From assembly GCA_030655595.1 (NCBI GenBank), contig JAUSNQ010000032.1, positions 1-30,789 on the forward strand: a DNA stretch of 30,789 nucleotides, read 5' to 3'. This DNA comes from Paludibacter sp. (GTDB lineage: Bacteria; Bacteroidota; Bacteroidia; Bacteroidales; Paludibacteraceae). Shown here piece after piece: positions 17,675 through 27,395 of this stretch; within the stretch, counting starts at the first letter, position 1, and every line of letters begins with the position of its first letter. The position numbers and the translations under genes are program-made. The notes beneath the pieces were generated by a model. That model worked only from the letters and a program-made list of their open reading frames with translations, was not told where the DNA came from and made no database searches.

Positions 17675-19024
17675 CTACAACTCTTTTATCTTAATGTTTT
17701 TAAACCAAACCTCATCACCATGATCCTGCAACAAGATGTGTCCTTCTGCAGCTTCTCCAAAATTTGGCCATACACTATATTTGCTGAAAGCAACCAAAGC
17801 TTTCCACATTTGTGTACCTCTCTCGTATTCAACAATTTTCACATCATTGAGGTAATGTTCAACCTTGTTTCCTTTAACGACAATGCGTGCTGTATTGAAA
17901 AAATTGTTACGAAATGGTTTATTGTTTGGAGCAGCAATCAGGTCGTACAATGAACCCAACTTACGATTACCGTTAACGCCTAATTTGGCATCCGGATGTT
18001 TTTTATCGTCCAAAATTTGAAATTCACAACCGATAGAAGATCCTTTACCTTGATTTAACTCTGTATCAACAAAATACTTAACACCACTATTTGCTCCTTC
18101 CGTTATTTTAAAATCAACAGACAACTCGAAATTCTTGTATTTTTTGATGGTAACAATATCACCTCCATTGGTCGATTCGCCTCCTGCTGCTTTTTCAACT
18201 TTCAAGACACCTTCATCAATTTTCCATCCTGCCTGTGGGAAAGATTTTAATCGGGCCCCACGCCATCCTGCTGTTGTTTTGCCATCCCAAAGCAGTTTCC
18301 ATCCCTGTTGCTGCTCAATTTCAGAAAGGGTATTATCGATGCAATTAACCTGCGTGATGTTATTGAAATTGGGACGACGAACAGTATTGAGATCTTTCGT
18401 ACAAATGCGTATATTTTTCCAAACAATTTCTTTTCCTGCCAGTTTTTCATCTTTTATAGCATGCACCTGTAAAGCGATGAAACCGGATGGAGTCATATCG
18501 CATAAAATATCCGAACAGGGTACGTCATTGAGCCATGTCCTGATCGATTTACCTATCGCTTCAATTCTAATCTTGTTCCAAACACCTGATTTAAAGGCGT
18601 TTTTCGCAACTGGGTTTTTATCTAGCGGATAAAGCCAACCCCTGCGGGATTCATCGTAAATTCCTCCACTCCACGCACGCGATGACGGATCGAATTCAAA
18701 TTGATAGCCATGAACCCTACCATCTTTAAAATCTTTCAAGCTATTACTCCGGAACTGTACCCCTGAATTTAATGCATCGTCGATGCGGTATTCCAATTCG
18801 AGAATGAAATCACCGTACATTTTCTCGGTTGCCAGAAATGTATTCGGTGTGTTTGTTTTAGAAATCCCAACAATCGAACCATCTCTGATGACATATTCGG
18901 CTGTTCCGTTGAGTTTTTTCCAACCTTTTAGGTTTTTCCCGTTAAATAGATTTTCCCACTGCTCTTGTCCGGTTACAGAAAATGTAACTACTGCCATTAA
19001 TACGACTAAAACAATTTTTCTCAT
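17675..19024 (-). CDS. Tandem DUF1080 (3-keto-disaccharide hydrolase-like) protein
   Basis: The 449-residue exported protein has a signal peptide (about 1-19) and two copies of the DUF1080 concanavalin-like domain, the family Pfam now names 3-keto-disaccharide hydrolase. Domain 1 is at about 22-212 ([30 protein letters not shown]) and domain 2 at about 238-449 ([44 protein letters not shown]). Each opens with the family's F/WDGK...GW motif and contains NSGV. Single-domain proteins are more usual. It lies 20 bases downstream of the CE15-like gene and upstream of Gfo/Idh, and fits a periplasmic sugar-cleaving step. Confidence 0.88.
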   Translation of the reverse strand: MRKIVLVVLMAVVTFSVTGQEQWENLFNGKNLKGWKKLNGTAEYVIRDGSIVGISKTNTPNTFLATEKMYGDFILELEYRIDDALNSGVQFRSNSLKDFKDGRVHGYQFEFDPSSRAWSGGIYDESRRGWLYPLDKNPVAKNAFKSGVWNKIRIEAIGKSIRTWLNDVPCSDILCDMTPSGFIALQVHAIKDEKLAGKEIVWKNIRICTKDLNTVRRPNFNNITQVNCIDNTLSEIEQQQGWKLLWDGKTTAGWRGARLKSFPQAGWKIDEGVLKVEKAAGGESTNGGDIVTIKKYKNFELSVDFKITEGANSGVKYFVDTELNQGKGSSIGCEFQILDDKKHPDAKLGVNGNRKLGSLYDLIAAPNNKPFRNNFFNTARIVVKGNKVEHYLNDVKIVEYERGTQMWKALVAFSKYSVWPNFGEAAEGHILLQDHGDEVWFKNIKIKEL

Positions 19025-19044
19025 TTGAGTTTATTTTTTTGTGT

Positions 19045-20262
19045 TTATTTTTTCTTAAAATGCCTATCTGCAAACAAGATATACTGTTGCCAATCGTAAC
19101 TGGTAAGCCCATGTTTTCCCTTGCGGATATGATACCCAACATGTCCATCATGTAATGGTGATTCCAACGCAGGCATGTTACTTTGCTGAATTCCTTTCAA
19201 GCCAAAAAGACGATACACTTCTCCTGCAAAGTATGCGCTCAGAAACTCTCCCTCCGGATCAGCCCATGTATCGAGTTCGGAACTGGCAACATACAAGAGT
19301 CTGGGTGCTACCATTGCCGCCAACTGATGTTGATCAATAGGAAGTTCATCTTCTTTCTTATTGTAATTCTTAAAATTAGGACAAAACCAATGCGGATAAT
19401 TTTTATTCAGTACAGCCAACGTCTCTCCCATCTTCCTGCGAGAAATAGCAGCCCCACCGCAGCCGGAATTGTTAGAAATAACCAATGCAAAACGCTCATC
19501 AAAAGCACCGGCTAAGAGTGCCGCTTTTCCTAATCGGGAATGGCCCAATACCGCTACTTGTTTGGCGTTGATGCGTTTGTCTTTTTCAAGATAATTCATC
19601 ACATAGCTCAAACCCCACGCCCATGCGGCAACAGTACCCCAGGTGTATTTGGGGTCTTTGTACAAGGCATGAACCCCGTTTTTAAACCCATCATTAAAAT
19701 CAGGGTCAATATCTCCCGAATAAAGCGTTACAACAGCATAGCCCGCATCCACAATCATTTCAACCGGAAAACGATCAGCACGAATACCCCGCATGGCTTC
19801 TGTAGCTTTATGATCTTTTATAAATTCCCGGTTTGGCACCCACAACATAGGCATGGGTACCTCTTTGTCAGTAGAAACGGTATAATTGCCCCAGAAATTT
19901 AAAAGCAGGAAAGCAGATGCCTTCTTCAATCCATTGTTCGGATAATAAATGAGCAGCTCCAACGGATTTGCCAGTCCTTTCAAAGTAAGATTCACCCTCT
20001 TTTTCGTGGCTTTTCCGCCAAAAGCGTTTTTATCTTCAATTTCAACTGTATAGGTAACTCCTTTAGGAAGTTCCGGCGCAACACCATACATTTCCTGTTC
20101 GAAAACAGCCTGTAACTCAGCACGGCGCTTTCTCCAATCATTGGTTGTTTTTACCTTCGTTCCATCTGCAAACTCCAAAAGAGGAGGAAGTTTTAAATCC
20201 TCCTGACTTTGAAGCAATACAAGCGGAAGAATCAAAAAGGTAAAAACGAATAAGTTCTTCAT
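19045..20262 (-). CDS. CE15-like glucuronoyl esterase / acetyl xylan esterase-type hydrolase
   Basis: This is a 405-residue alpha/beta hydrolase with a signal peptide (about 1-19). The nucleophile elbow GHSRLGKAAL (Ser242) matches the bacterial CE15 motif G-x-S-R-x-G-K, and GYHIRKGKHGLTSYDW near the C-terminus holds the likely catalytic His384. The conserved WGLSYVMNYLE segment (about 218-228) precedes the elbow. CE15 enzymes cleave esters of 4-O-methyl-glucuronic acid, as between glucuronoxylan and lignin alcohols. The catalytic acid was not assigned. It sits 42 bases downstream of the CBM96-like gene in the minus-strand run. Many relatives are annotated only as acetylxylan esterase. Confidence 0.85.
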   Translation of the reverse strand: MKNLFVFTFLILPLVLLQSQEDLKLPPLLEFADGTKVKTTNDWRKRRAELQAVFEQEMYGVAPELPKGVTYTVEIEDKNAFGGKATKKRVNLTLKGLANPLELLIYYPNNGLKKASAFLLLNFWGNYTVSTDKEVPMPMLWVPNREFIKDHKATEAMRGIRADRFPVEMIVDAGYAVVTLYSGDIDPDFNDGFKNGVHALYKDPKYTWGTVAAWAWGLSYVMNYLEKDKRINAKQVAVLGHSRLGKAALLAGAFDERFALVISNNSGCGGAAISRRKMGETLAVLNKNYPHWFCPNFKNYNKKEDELPIDQHQLAAMVAPRLLYVASSELDTWADPEGEFLSAYFAGEVYRLFGLKGIQQSNMPALESPLHDGHVGYHIRKGKHGLTSYDWQQYILFADRHFKKK

Positions 20263-20304
20263 CGATTCTCAATATAAATAATTTTGCATCTTGAGAAATA
20301 CAAC

Positions 20305-20910
20305 TTAAAACTCAAGTACCAGTTCAGGCGCATTCTCTTTATTCTCAGAAGACACAAAAAGCAGAGCTTCTGCATCATCCTCTCCACCTTTATTGAGTAT
20401 TCTGAAACTAATACTTCTCTTGGTTGAATTTTTCACAAACTGAGTAACATCGACTTCATACCAGGTTCCGGGAGCATTTTCTTCTTTGGTAAATGTTTTT
20501 ATCCCTTTTGAAACGGGACTTGCATTCAATTTCAACTCAGCTCTATCAAGACCGGTAAGCGAACTATCCCAGTTGTTTTCTGAAATATAATGCAGAGAAA
20601 ACTGTTTTTTTTCTTTTAAACCTTGTCCGGTTTCATAAATTCTGAACGTGGCTTTTTGCAATTTATCAATGGAACCGAAGTTTTTCTTTGAAATTTCGAA
20701 TTGAATAAATGTTTCTAGTTTTTTGTACGCATCAGTTGTCTTGTTAATTGATTTCAGTAATTTTTCACTACCAAAACTTTTAGTGCTTTTTGAAGTACAT
20801 ACCACATAGGTGTCGTGTTTGGGCTTTAGAACGACTGTTTGGGCATTCATAGCAGTTGCAAATAAAAAACAAGCAACTACCGAAAAGAAAGATTTCACGA
20901 TTGTTTTCAT
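20305..20910 (-). CDS. Stand-alone DNRLRE / CBM96-like carbohydrate-binding protein
   Basis: The 201-residue exported protein consists of a signal peptide (about 1-23) and one DNRLRE-type beta-sandwich: KPKHDTYVVCTSKSTKSFGS, LETFIQFEIS, KATFRIYETG, WYEVDVTQFVKN, ISFRILN and a closing APELVLEF. The domain class, also called CBM96 and reported to bind alginate-like uronans, normally sits on enzymes, as in the GH at 28825. Here it stands alone, with no enzyme domain and no T9SS tail. It is the first gene of the long minus-strand run. A TTTAAAATTTAA sequence lies 5 bases before the ATG. Confidence 0.75.
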   Translation of the reverse strand: MKTIVKSFFSVVACFLFATAMNAQTVVLKPKHDTYVVCTSKSTKSFGSEKLLKSINKTTDAYKKLETFIQFEISKKNFGSIDKLQKATFRIYETGQGLKEKKQFSLHYISENNWDSSLTGLDRAELKLNASPVSKGIKTFTKEENAPGTWYEVDVTQFVKNSTKRSISFRILNKGGEDDAEALLFVSSENKENAPELVLEF

Positions 20911-21205
20911 AAAATTTAAATTTTAAAGATTAATATATTATTGAATTTTAATTATCTATTTTTGATACTTTTTTAGATGAGTTGCCGATTAGCATTTGTC
21001 AACATTAACTGGATGACTAAGGCCATTTATTCGATTCTTTGCAAATTTAGATGCTTTTGCAGCACGGAGATACTAGAAAAATTCATCTTAATAATAAATT
21101 CATACAAACAAATAGCACATTCCCTGTAAATGAAACATTAATTAGCATTTATTTCTTATACTTGCACTCTGATAATCATTTACCTGCTGATTGAATTTCT
21201 ACGGA
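20911..21205. other. Divergent promoter region between the minus-strand run and the HTCS gene
   Basis: This A/T-rich 295-base gap has no gene. On minus, 21049-21042 reads TAAATTTG, an exact -7 box, 132 bases from the CBM96-like start. On plus, TATACTTG (21157-21164) is a 7-of-8 match 42 bases upstream of the HTCS start. Neither has a clear TTG at the normal distance, as expected for activator-dependent promoters. Confidence 0.45.
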
Positions 21206-24200
21206 ATGAAAAAAAACATCCTAATTCTACTTGCTTTTGCTCTCTTGTTAATAAGTTCAAGAGATCTTAAAGCCGTTTATTTCGAGCATTTGAACATGAA
21301 AAACGGGCTTTCTCACTTCACCATCCATTCATTGTATCAGGATGAACACGGGATGGTTTGGGTTGGAACACGTGATGGCTTAAATCGTTACGACGGAAAT
21401 GAAATAACCGTATTCAAAGAACTATTGAATGACTCTACCGCACTTTTTGCAAATAATATTCGCAATATTTGCGGGGATAAAAACGGACATTTATTTCTTA
21501 AATGCGGTCCAAGTCTGGTATCATTCGACCTGAAAACAGAAAAGACAACAGTATTACGAAAACATGGTGTTTTGGGCATATATTACGGGAAAGAGAAATT
21601 GTGGTTTAGTGCTAATGATTCCGTCTTTTCATACAATCCCCTTGGCGAAACCGGCGTCACCTTGCACCTGAAACTTCCTGATAAATCGTCACAAGCCACT
21701 TCAATACTTGAAACCAACGAACGCATATTGTATGCGGCAACGAACAATGGTGAAGTCATTGCATTCGACCGAAACCAAAAAATTGCGAAAAAATGGAACA
21801 TCAGTGATGTGATATATCTTTACGAGGATAGTAAAAAAAACATCTGGGCATGTACCCGATTAAACGGTTTATATAAAATTGATTTTAGCGGAAATCTTGT
21901 TAATTACAGACACAACCCATCAAACCCCTTTAGTATTCCTGACAATTTTGTAAGAACCATATGCGAAGATGATTTTGGAAATTACTGGATCGGCCTGTTT
22001 AAAGGATTAGCCAAATTCAACTTAGATAAAGAAAGTTTCTCGTTAATCGAATACGAGAAACAAGTACAACATGGTATCAGCAACTCATCGGTATGGACGA
22101 TTATCAACGACAAACAAGGCACCATTTGGGTGGGCACTTACAACGGCGGTATCAACCTTTATAACCCAAAGTATTCAATATTTAATTTTCACGGCGCTTA
22201 CAATACGCCTAATTCTTTGAACGGTCAGGTTATCGGTCGCATCATGGAGGATAAGAAAGGGAATTTATGGATTGGGGCAGATGGTGGCGGACTGAATTAT
22301 TTCGACAGAAATAACGGAACATTCAAATCTTACCAGGCAACTGATAAAGCAAATAGCCTCTCTATTAATTATATCAAAACAACCTGGCTAGACGAAAAAA
22401 GAAACACGCTCTGGATAGGTACCCACATGGGGGGACTGAATAAACTCAACCTGCAAACCGGAAAATTCACAGTATTTCTTCACAATTCGGGAAATAAGAC
22501 CAGCATTCCGGATAATAGCGTACGCGAAATTGTGCACCGAAATGACACCTTATATTTTGCAACAGGTAGTAATATTGGTGTGTTTGATCTTAAAACGGAA
22601 TCTTGTACAACCATGCAGTTCGACAAGATCATTCAGCAAAAACGAGACATTCCTGACTTGATCCTCGATTCGAATGATAGACTGTGGTTCTCTTCGTCAA
22701 ATCAGGTTCTTTTTTTAAATATGAAAACAAAGAAATTCTCCAAATTCAAAACCCAAAATTATGTACAGCTATTTTACGAGGATAGCAAAAAAAGAATGCT
22801 GATGGGAACCAATGGGGATGGCATTTTAATGTTTAACGAAAAGAAACAAGTTATTGAGCCTTACCGTGAATTCAACAAACACTTGCCATCCAAATACATT
22901 GTGGACATCAAAGAATCTAGTGGTGGTTATTACTATGTGTCAACCAATGCGGGACTGGTAATCGTGGATACCGAACTGAAAACTTCGCAGATTCTCAACA
23001 GCTCCAATGGTTTTCCGCTTGAAGCTCTGAATGAAAACAGTTTGCACATCACGGATAAAAATGAGGTTTTCGTAGGCGGCATTAACGGCATGGTTTCTTT
23101 CTTTGAAAAGGACTTGAATATCCCCCGGGTTGACTACTCGGTCAACATCACGGGCATCAGGGTAAATAATAAAAAGGTAAGTCCCGGAAAAAAATCCATC
23201 ATCAGTGCTTCGCTACCCTATCTCGACGAAATCGTACTGAAACCGAAACATTCTGTTATCACGATTTTTTTCGCAACTACGAACTACATCAATATTCTCA
23301 AAACAGATATTGAATATCAGCTCGTTGGATTTGATAAAAATTGGAATGATGCGAACTATCAGCAAAATATAACCTACACCAACCTGAACCCAGGCACTTA
23401 CACGCTCCGATTGAGGGGTAAAAACAAAACAGACGACGGTTTTTACCCGGAAAAAACAATCACCATCAGGGTATTACCACCTTTCTATAAAACAAAATTT
23501 GCTTACTTGCTATATGTCATCATCATCCTGACAATTACCATTATAATTTTCCGATTCTATTATTCAAAAATTCAACTAAGCACTTCCTTAGAATATGAGA
23601 AAAGGGAGAAAAAACACATCGAAGAACTGAATCAATCAAAACTGCGATTTTTCACCAACATATCCCACGAATTCAGAACCCCACTCACCCTGATTATCAA
23701 TCAGATTGAGGTAATTCTTCAAATGGGTCATGTTCCGCAATCCATCTACGGAAAATTACTGAACGTGATGAAAAATGCCAACAGGATGAAAAAGCTGATT
23801 ACTGAACTGATTGATTTCCGAAAATACGAACAGGGATATCTGAAACTAAAAGTATCTGAAAATGAATTAATTCCTTTCCTGAATGAAATTTTCTTATCAT
23901 TTAAAGAACTGGCTCAATCAAAAGATATTAACTATACCTTTGAATTCAAGCAACCGGATATCAAATTGTGGTTTGATGTAAACCAAATGGAAAAGGTATT
24001 CTACAATTTGCTATCGAACGCTTTTAAATATACTCAGGCGAATGGACATATTACAATTCGGGTTGAAGAAGAAGACTATAATGTATTGGTTTATGTTATT
24101 GATGATGGTGTTGGAATTGACGAAGGTTCGCTCGATCAAATTTTTGAACGTTTTTATCAGGTAGATAATGATGCTCAGGAAATGACTACCCGTCAAGGAT

Positions 24201-25216
24201 CCGGAATCGGACTGGCATTAGCTAAAGGAATTGTCAACCTCCATCATGGCAAAATGGGCGTAAAAAGTGAACCAAATAACGGTAGCAAGTTCTGGGTAAA
24301 GCTTCCATTGGGCGACAATTTCTTTTCTCCTGATCAAAGAATATCTTCACACGACAAAGATTTAGAAGCTATTACAGACCTTTCGGTTCCGGATAAACAA
24401 TTTATTGATGATATTCTTACTTCTCAAAAAGAAGTGCAATCACACAATTCATCCATACTCATTATTGAGGATAATGACGAACTTTTATCCTTACTCGCCC
24501 AGTTATTTGAACCTATTTACAAGGTTATTACCGCTGTCGATGGAGTAGATGGTTTTGAAAAAGCAGTTAAACATCAACCAGATATCATTTTAAGTGACGT
24601 GATGATGCCGAAAATGTCGGGGGTTGACATGTGTTCAAAGCTTAAATCAAATTTTGAAACTTCACACATTCCGATCGTACTGCTCACGGCTCAAAGTGCT
24701 GCTGATTACATAGTTCAGGGACTGCTAACGGGTGCAGATGACTACATCATCAAACCTTTCAATCAAAAAGTGCTTATAACCAGGTGCAATAATTTGGTCA
24801 ACACGAGAAAACAACTCCAAAAAAGGTATGTTCGTCAACTCGATCTGGATCCGTTGATTATCGCAACAAATTCCATCGACCAGCAACTGATTGAAAGAGC
24901 AACAGCCCTCGTTGAGAAAAATATTGACAATACGACGTTCGACATCAACCTATTTGCTTCTGAAATGTGCTTGAGTCGAACCAATCTTTTCAATAAAATC
25001 AAGGGAGTTACTGGTCAGACTCCCAATGATTTTATTATGAATATAAAGCTGAAGAAGAGTGTGTATTACCTGCTAAACATGCCCGACATGAGTATCGGCG
25101 ACATTGCAGTGAATGTTGGATTTAATTCCACGAGTTACTATATCAAGAAATTTAATGACTTATATGGAGCAACTCCGGCGATGTATAGAAAACAACAGGG
25201 TGAAAGCTATTCCTAG
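21206..25216 (+). CDS. Hybrid two-component system regulator (HTCS)
   Basis: This is a one-protein sensor kinase and transcription factor that senses a glycan fragment in the periplasm and activates nearby polysaccharide genes. From the ATG at 21206 (preferred over a TTG at 21191, because the signal peptide follows directly) it has 1336 residues. In order: signal peptide; a Reg_prop double beta-propeller to about 660 (WVGTRDGLNRYDG, WVGTYNGGINLYN, WIGADGGGLNYFD); a Y_Y_Y domain to about 755; a transmembrane helix at about 765-787; HisKA with His821 (ISHEFRTP); HATPase (NLLSNAFKYT, DDGVGID, GSGIGLALAKG); a receiver with Asp1131 (SDVMMPKMSG) and IIKPF; and an AraC-type helix-turn-helix at about 1225-1336. 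All catalytic boxes are intact. It is divergent from the CBM96-like gene. Confidence 0.96.
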   Translation: MKKNILILLAFALLLISSRDLKAVYFEHLNMKNGLSHFTIHSLYQDEHGMVWVGTRDGLNRYDGNEITVFKELLNDSTALFANNIRNICGDKNGHLFLKCGPSLVSFDLKTEKTTVLRKHGVLGIYYGKEKLWFSANDSVFSYNPLGETGVTLHLKLPDKSSQATSILETNERILYAATNNGEVIAFDRNQKIAKKWNISDVIYLYEDSKKNIWACTRLNGLYKIDFSGNLVNYRHNPSNPFSIPDNFVRTICEDDFGNYWIGLFKGLAKFNLDKESFSLIEYEKQVQHGISNSSVWTIINDKQGTIWVGTYNGGINLYNPKYSIFNFHGAYNTPNSLNGQVIGRIMEDKKGNLWIGADGGGLNYFDRNNGTFKSYQATDKANSLSINYIKTTWLDEKRNTLWIGTHMGGLNKLNLQTGKFTVFLHNSGNKTSIPDNSVREIVHRNDTLYFATGSNIGVFDLKTESCTTMQFDKIIQQKRDIPDLILDSNDRLWFSSSNQVLFLNMKTKKFSKFKTQNYVQLFYEDSKKRMLMGTNGDGILMFNEKKQVIEPYREFNKHLPSKYIVDIKESSGGYYYVSTNAGLVIVDTELKTSQILNSSNGFPLEALNENSLHITDKNEVFVGGINGMVSFFEKDLNIPRVDYSVNITGIRVNNKKVSPGKKSIISASLPYLDEIVLKPKHSVITIFFATTNYINILKTDIEYQLVGFDKNWNDANYQQNITYTNLNPGTYTLRLRGKNKTDDGFYPEKTITIRVLPPFYKTKFAYLLYVIIILTITIIIFRFYYSKIQLSTSLEYEKREKKHIEELNQSKLRFFTNISHEFRTPLTLIINQIEVILQMGHVPQSIYGKLLNVMKNANRMKKLITELIDFRKYEQGYLKLKVSENELIPFLNEIFLSFKELAQSKDINYTFEFKQPDIKLWFDVNQMEKVFYNLLSNAFKYTQANGHITIRVEEEDYNVLVYVIDDGVGIDEGSLDQIFERFYQVDNDAQEMTTRQGSGIGLALAKGIVNLHHGKMGVKSEPNNGSKFWVKLPLGDNFFSPDQRISSHDKDLEAITDLSVPDKQFIDDILTSQKEVQSHNSSILIIEDNDELLSLLAQLFEPIYKVITAVDGVDGFEKAVKHQPDIILSDVMMPKMSGVDMCSKLKSNFETSHIPIVLLTAQSAADYIVQGLLTGADDYIIKPFNQKVLITRCNNLVNTRKQLQKRYVRQLDLDPLIIATNSIDQQLIERATALVEKNIDNTTFDINLFASEMCLSRTNLFNKIKGVTGQTPNDFIMNIKLKKSVYYLLNMPDMSIGDIAVNVGFNSTSYYIKKFNDLYGATPAMYRKQQGESYS

Positions 25217-25238
25217 TATGAATAAAACATGCGTTCAA

Positions 25239-27254
25239 TCATTTAATCATCACTTTCCGCGAAAATCCCAGAAAAAATACATTTAAGATATAAATCCCGG
25301 CTGCTCCTTTGAACTGCTTCTGCTCATTTTGAAGCAATTGTTCATTAAAAACGCATCGACCATCGGAGCTGGTAATGCTTACATCAAGCTTTTCATTACT
25401 TTCATTTTGAATGATTGCCGAACCTGCTCCCTGCATAATTTTTATCGGTTGAGCCATCGTGTTTGTTGACACAGAAGAGACTGAGTTGACATGAATCTCG
25501 TACACCTGCTTTGTTCCATTTTCAGCCGTTACAGTTATCGTAATCTTGCTCAGGGATTTCTGTTCCAATACTTCCACCTTAGCCCACGGACTGGCAGTTA
25601 TTGCCAACACGGAAGGATAAACTCCTGAATACTGCGTTGTATAGGTATAAGTGAATTGTGACGGTTCGAAATTCTTCAAAGACACCCCATTCAAACGGAT
25701 TGAAATCAACGACGCATCTTTGTCGGAGGTATTGCATGAAGTCTGAAAAGTACTGTAAGAAACGGGAGAATCCCACATATCTGTTCTGAATGGCATTGCC
25801 GGAAAATCTGCTGAATTATACAGGTTACAAATCGGGTTCCGTGCCCAAGCATACCGCACCGAAACAGGATTCGTCACCAAATCACTTGTCACAGCAACTG
25901 TACTGTCGTTGATGAAAACGGATCTAGCTGTTTTGAATTTTTTATCAGCACCACAGATTATATACCCTTTTAATTCAGTTTCTCCTGATTTAAGTTTTAA
26001 TCCTTCGCCATAATTTCTGTAATACAAAAAAACAGTGTCGTTTGAAAACTGATAACGATTAACAACGGGACTTTCAGCCAATATATCTTTGCCATAAGTA
26101 TTTTTCAATGCGTTTTTTGCAAGCCTGATGCCTACCGGTTTTTTGTTCCGGGGGTGCATACGGATGTTTACATCACTGTTGGTGGCTTCTTCGTTGGTGT
26201 CGATAATCACAGCCATCCCTCTATTGGTAACCGATTTATCATATAACAAATACTCCTGCTGTTCGCGTATATCCACCCAGTTATATTCTTCGTAAGTCGC
26301 CGGGCTCGAATTATTGAACATCTGAACGTAATAAAATGGCAAATCACCCTGACCCCATAACGCACGCCAGTCCTCAATAAGCATCTTCATCATATAACGG
26401 TATTCTTTTGCACGCTTCGTGTTGCTTTCACCCTGATACCAGACAAATCCTTTGATGGGAAAACCTTTCAGCGGATTTACCTGCCCGTTAAAATGTATCG
26501 AATGAGAATTTAGCGTATTCAATGGTTCTAAGTAGTCTTTTCGACCGGCTACTTTACAGTATTCGGGTTCTGCAAATTTCCAGGGACTAATCCATGTCTC
26601 AATTTCGTTGCCTCCGCGGTACGACTGCATAATTCCAATCGGGATACCTGTCTGCTCAAAGACTTCACGTGCGAACACATAAGCAACAGCCGAAACATTA
26701 TCGGCCACTAAATTGCTATTACAAGCAAACCAGGGGGTTACCGATTTATTGAGCTTTTCTTCCGGTTGCTCCTTTGCATTATATGAGGTTTTAAATGCAC
26801 GAATCAGGGGATAATTATTTGCTTCACTGATGTATTGATTTGCCTCAAGCAAATGATTTACTTTTTTCTCCATGTTTGATTGTCCCGCTGCAAACCACAC
26901 GTCGCCAACCAAAATATTCTCGAACTGCTGAGCAATAGTCGGGTAGTCTTTCAGACTGAATTTCAGCATGCAAGGCTCAACCATAATGGGTTGTGCCGGC
27001 AAATTCAACAGCCAGCGACCGTTCTGATCTATTTGTGCAGAATCTCTGAACACGAGATTTTGACGTTGAAATTCGACCTTGACCCAGTCGCCTGTCGCAC
27101 CCCAACCCCAAAATTTCAGTGGTGTTTCCCGTTGCAGCACCATATGCGAACTAAAAAAGGGCGGCAATTCCAGAAAATGATTTGCTGAAACATGCAGACT
27201 CATCCCAATACAAAGGAATGTAATCAGGATTTTTTTTAGAAAACTATTTTCCAT
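25239..27254 (-). CDS. Sialate O-acetylesterase-like SGNH esterase with T9SS tail
   Basis: The ATG at 27254 gives a clean signal peptide (MENSFLKKIL...); an in-frame ATG at 27284 is the alternative. The 671-residue protein has an N-terminal beta domain, then the SASA/SGNH domain with nucleophile Ser126 in AAGQSNME, the GFVWYQGESN block (about 270) and the His367 block MHPRNKKPVGIRLA. Homologues often read D-x-H-P there; Arg stands in the Asp position. After about 500 comes a cadherin-like beta-sandwich (IRLNGVSL...TVTAENGTKQVYEI), then a type A T9SS sorting domain (GIYILNVFFLGFSRKVMIK). It probably removes acetyl groups from a glycan at the cell surface. It is convergent with the HTCS gene. 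Confidence 0.88.
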   Translation of the reverse strand: MENSFLKKILITFLCIGMSLHVSANHFLELPPFFSSHMVLQRETPLKFWGWGATGDWVKVEFQRQNLVFRDSAQIDQNGRWLLNLPAQPIMVEPCMLKFSLKDYPTIAQQFENILVGDVWFAAGQSNMEKKVNHLLEANQYISEANNYPLIRAFKTSYNAKEQPEEKLNKSVTPWFACNSNLVADNVSAVAYVFAREVFEQTGIPIGIMQSYRGGNEIETWISPWKFAEPEYCKVAGRKDYLEPLNTLNSHSIHFNGQVNPLKGFPIKGFVWYQGESNTKRAKEYRYMMKMLIEDWRALWGQGDLPFYYVQMFNNSSPATYEEYNWVDIREQQEYLLYDKSVTNRGMAVIIDTNEEATNSDVNIRMHPRNKKPVGIRLAKNALKNTYGKDILAESPVVNRYQFSNDTVFLYYRNYGEGLKLKSGETELKGYIICGADKKFKTARSVFINDSTVAVTSDLVTNPVSVRYAWARNPICNLYNSADFPAMPFRTDMWDSPVSYSTFQTSCNTSDKDASLISIRLNGVSLKNFEPSQFTYTYTTQYSGVYPSVLAITASPWAKVEVLEQKSLSKITITVTAENGTKQVYEIHVNSVSSVSTNTMAQPIKIMQGAGSAIIQNESNEKLDVSITSSDGRCVFNEQLLQNEQKQFKGAAGIYILNVFFLGFSRKVMIK

Positions 27255-27342
27255 ATGTTTAATAAATGAATACTTTCTCCACATTTGTCATTCTCTCAGG
27301 TGTAGTAATTTTCAAGTGATTGTGATTAACAGTCTTAAAAAC

Positions 27343-27373
27343 TCAGAGCATGATGAATAACACCATGCTCTGA
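27343..27373 (-). terminator. Rho-independent terminator after the T9SS-tagged unknown gene
   Basis: A 10-bp perfect stem (27343-27352 with 27364-27373) around an 11-base loop is followed on the minus strand by GTTTTTAAG. It lies 23 bases after the stop of the gene ending at 27396, and separates that gene from the esterase gene. Confidence 0.7.
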
Positions 27374-27395
27374 ATCAACACTGAAATACAAAACA

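Noticed and set aside
18135..18632. 165-codon open frame on the plus strand
   Set aside because: It overlaps the second and first DUF1080 domains in antisense; no independent support.
21191..21205. TTG start for the HTCS protein, 15 bases upstream
   Set aside because: The ATG at 21206 begins directly with a Lys-rich signal peptide, which is the normal pattern; the TTG adds five polar or aromatic residues without benefit.
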